32,680 nt of DNA. Source: Vibrio penaeicida (GTDB lineage: Bacteria > Pseudomonadota > Gammaproteobacteria > Enterobacterales > Vibrionaceae). The stretch is from contig NZ_BFAQ01000067.1 of assembly GCF_002933855.1 (NCBI RefSeq), forward strand, positions 1 to 32,680, in the 5' to 3' direction. Both the position numbers and the translations under genes were made by a program. The notes below the pieces were generated by a model, which was not told where the DNA came from, ran no database searches, and saw nothing but the letters and a program-made list of their open reading frames with translations. Shown here piece by piece: positions 32,181-32,680 of this stretch. Each line of letters opens with the position of its first letter. Position 1 is the first letter of the stretch.

Positions 32181-32680
32181 GCATCTTGGGACTTGCCAGA
32201 ATGTAGACAATTGGGTTTGTTGCTAAAGTAATGTTAGAAGTCATAAAACCTGAATCACTGTTTAACTTTTATCATTAAAAGTTACAGTATAAAAGGTCGT
32301 AAATCTCACTATTAGCTTAATAATAAATAAGGAAATACTATAATAATCGTAATGCGAGACAATTCCGTTCACAAATTTAATATCTACTTAACTGTTAATT
32401 ACAATGTATATATGAGCCTTTCCAAAAATATGGTATTTATTTTATTTCTAGATAATCTCTAATTTATGTTATGCTATAACATAATAATACTGTTGGTTTT
32501 TGCTGCTATTTTATCACGTGTTATTTTCAAGTGAGCTTTTTGTTATATTAAAAGCATGCTGATCTTAAGTTGCTGTTTTTATTTGATTAAATTGATTTCA
32601 CTTGTTCTTCCTTACAAGTTTTTTAGTAAAGATTAATACTCGATTTTAAGAAATATCTTATTCAATTAAATCACATTCGT
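32181..32680. other. AT-rich terminal region without a recognisable gene
   Basis: The last 500 bases have no coding frame of meaningful length or recognisable RNA gene. The sequence is very AT-rich with many short A and T runs and is probably the upstream region of a gene beyond the window. Confidence 0.5.

Noticed and set aside
1..32680. CRISPR array, insertion sequence, integron attC sites or prophage genes
   Set aside because: No regularly spaced repeats, transposase, integrase or phage structural genes were seen on either strand.

Overview
This window is a chromosomal segment of a marine-type gammaproteobacterium, most likely Vibrionaceae (Vibrio or Photobacterium and relatives). That rests on protein-level resemblance (CodB and YjeH close to the enterobacterial proteins, a TAXI-type TRAP system with DctB/DctD-like control, a Cache-type chemoreceptor) and moderate GC with AT-rich intergenic regions. 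No rRNA, tRNA, CRISPR array, transposase, integrase or phage gene was seen. Several starts were moved downstream of the longest open frame because a Shine-Dalgarno sequence clearly marks an internal ATG or GTG.

Layout. (1) 1-629 is AT-rich non-coding DNA with a 22-bp imperfect direct repeat. (2) 630-5406 (+) is a likely operon: a membrane diguanylate cyclase with two periplasmic substrate-binding domains, the cytosine permease codB (4-nt overlap), and a DctD-like sigma-54 response regulator. (3) 5450-8984 (+) holds three 20-bp dyads, a well-formed -24/-12 promoter, a TAXI TRAP receptor, an intercistronic hairpin and a fused TRAP permease. The probable cognate DctB-like sensor kinase lies on the opposite strand (8981-11152), tail-to-tail with the permease and overlapping it by 4 nt. 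Next to it, divergently, is L-2-hydroxyglutarate oxidase (lhgO). I infer that this block senses and imports a C5 dicarboxylate-like compound such as 2-oxoglutarate or L-2-hydroxyglutarate. (4) 12704-14575 (-) is a Cache-domain chemoreceptor sharing a bidirectional terminator with lhgO.

(5) 15002-19508 is a pair of regulator-plus-transporter units: yjeH (amino-acid exporter, -) divergent from an Lrp/AsnC regulator, and a MocR-type PLP regulator (-) divergent from an EamA transporter, with three direct repeats in the shared promoter region. (6) 19555-22305 (-) encodes two unrecognised outer-membrane-type lipoproteins with coiled-coil regions. They form a two-gene unit and are the best candidate in the window for an undescribed system. 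(7) 22547-24143 (+) carries a LysE/RhtB exporter and a GNAT acetyltransferase preceded by a possibly structured leader.

(8) 24216-30826 (-) is a purine-salvage/catabolic operon xdhA-xdhB-xdhC-guaD-GNAT, converting guanine to xanthine and hypoxanthine/xanthine to urate. Two palindromes resembling TetR/RutR operators sit just upstream of xdhA. No urate oxidase follows. (9) 31504-32124 (+) is a secreted nitrobindin-like heme-binding beta-barrel protein with a terminator, followed by 500 bp of AT-rich DNA without a recognisable gene.
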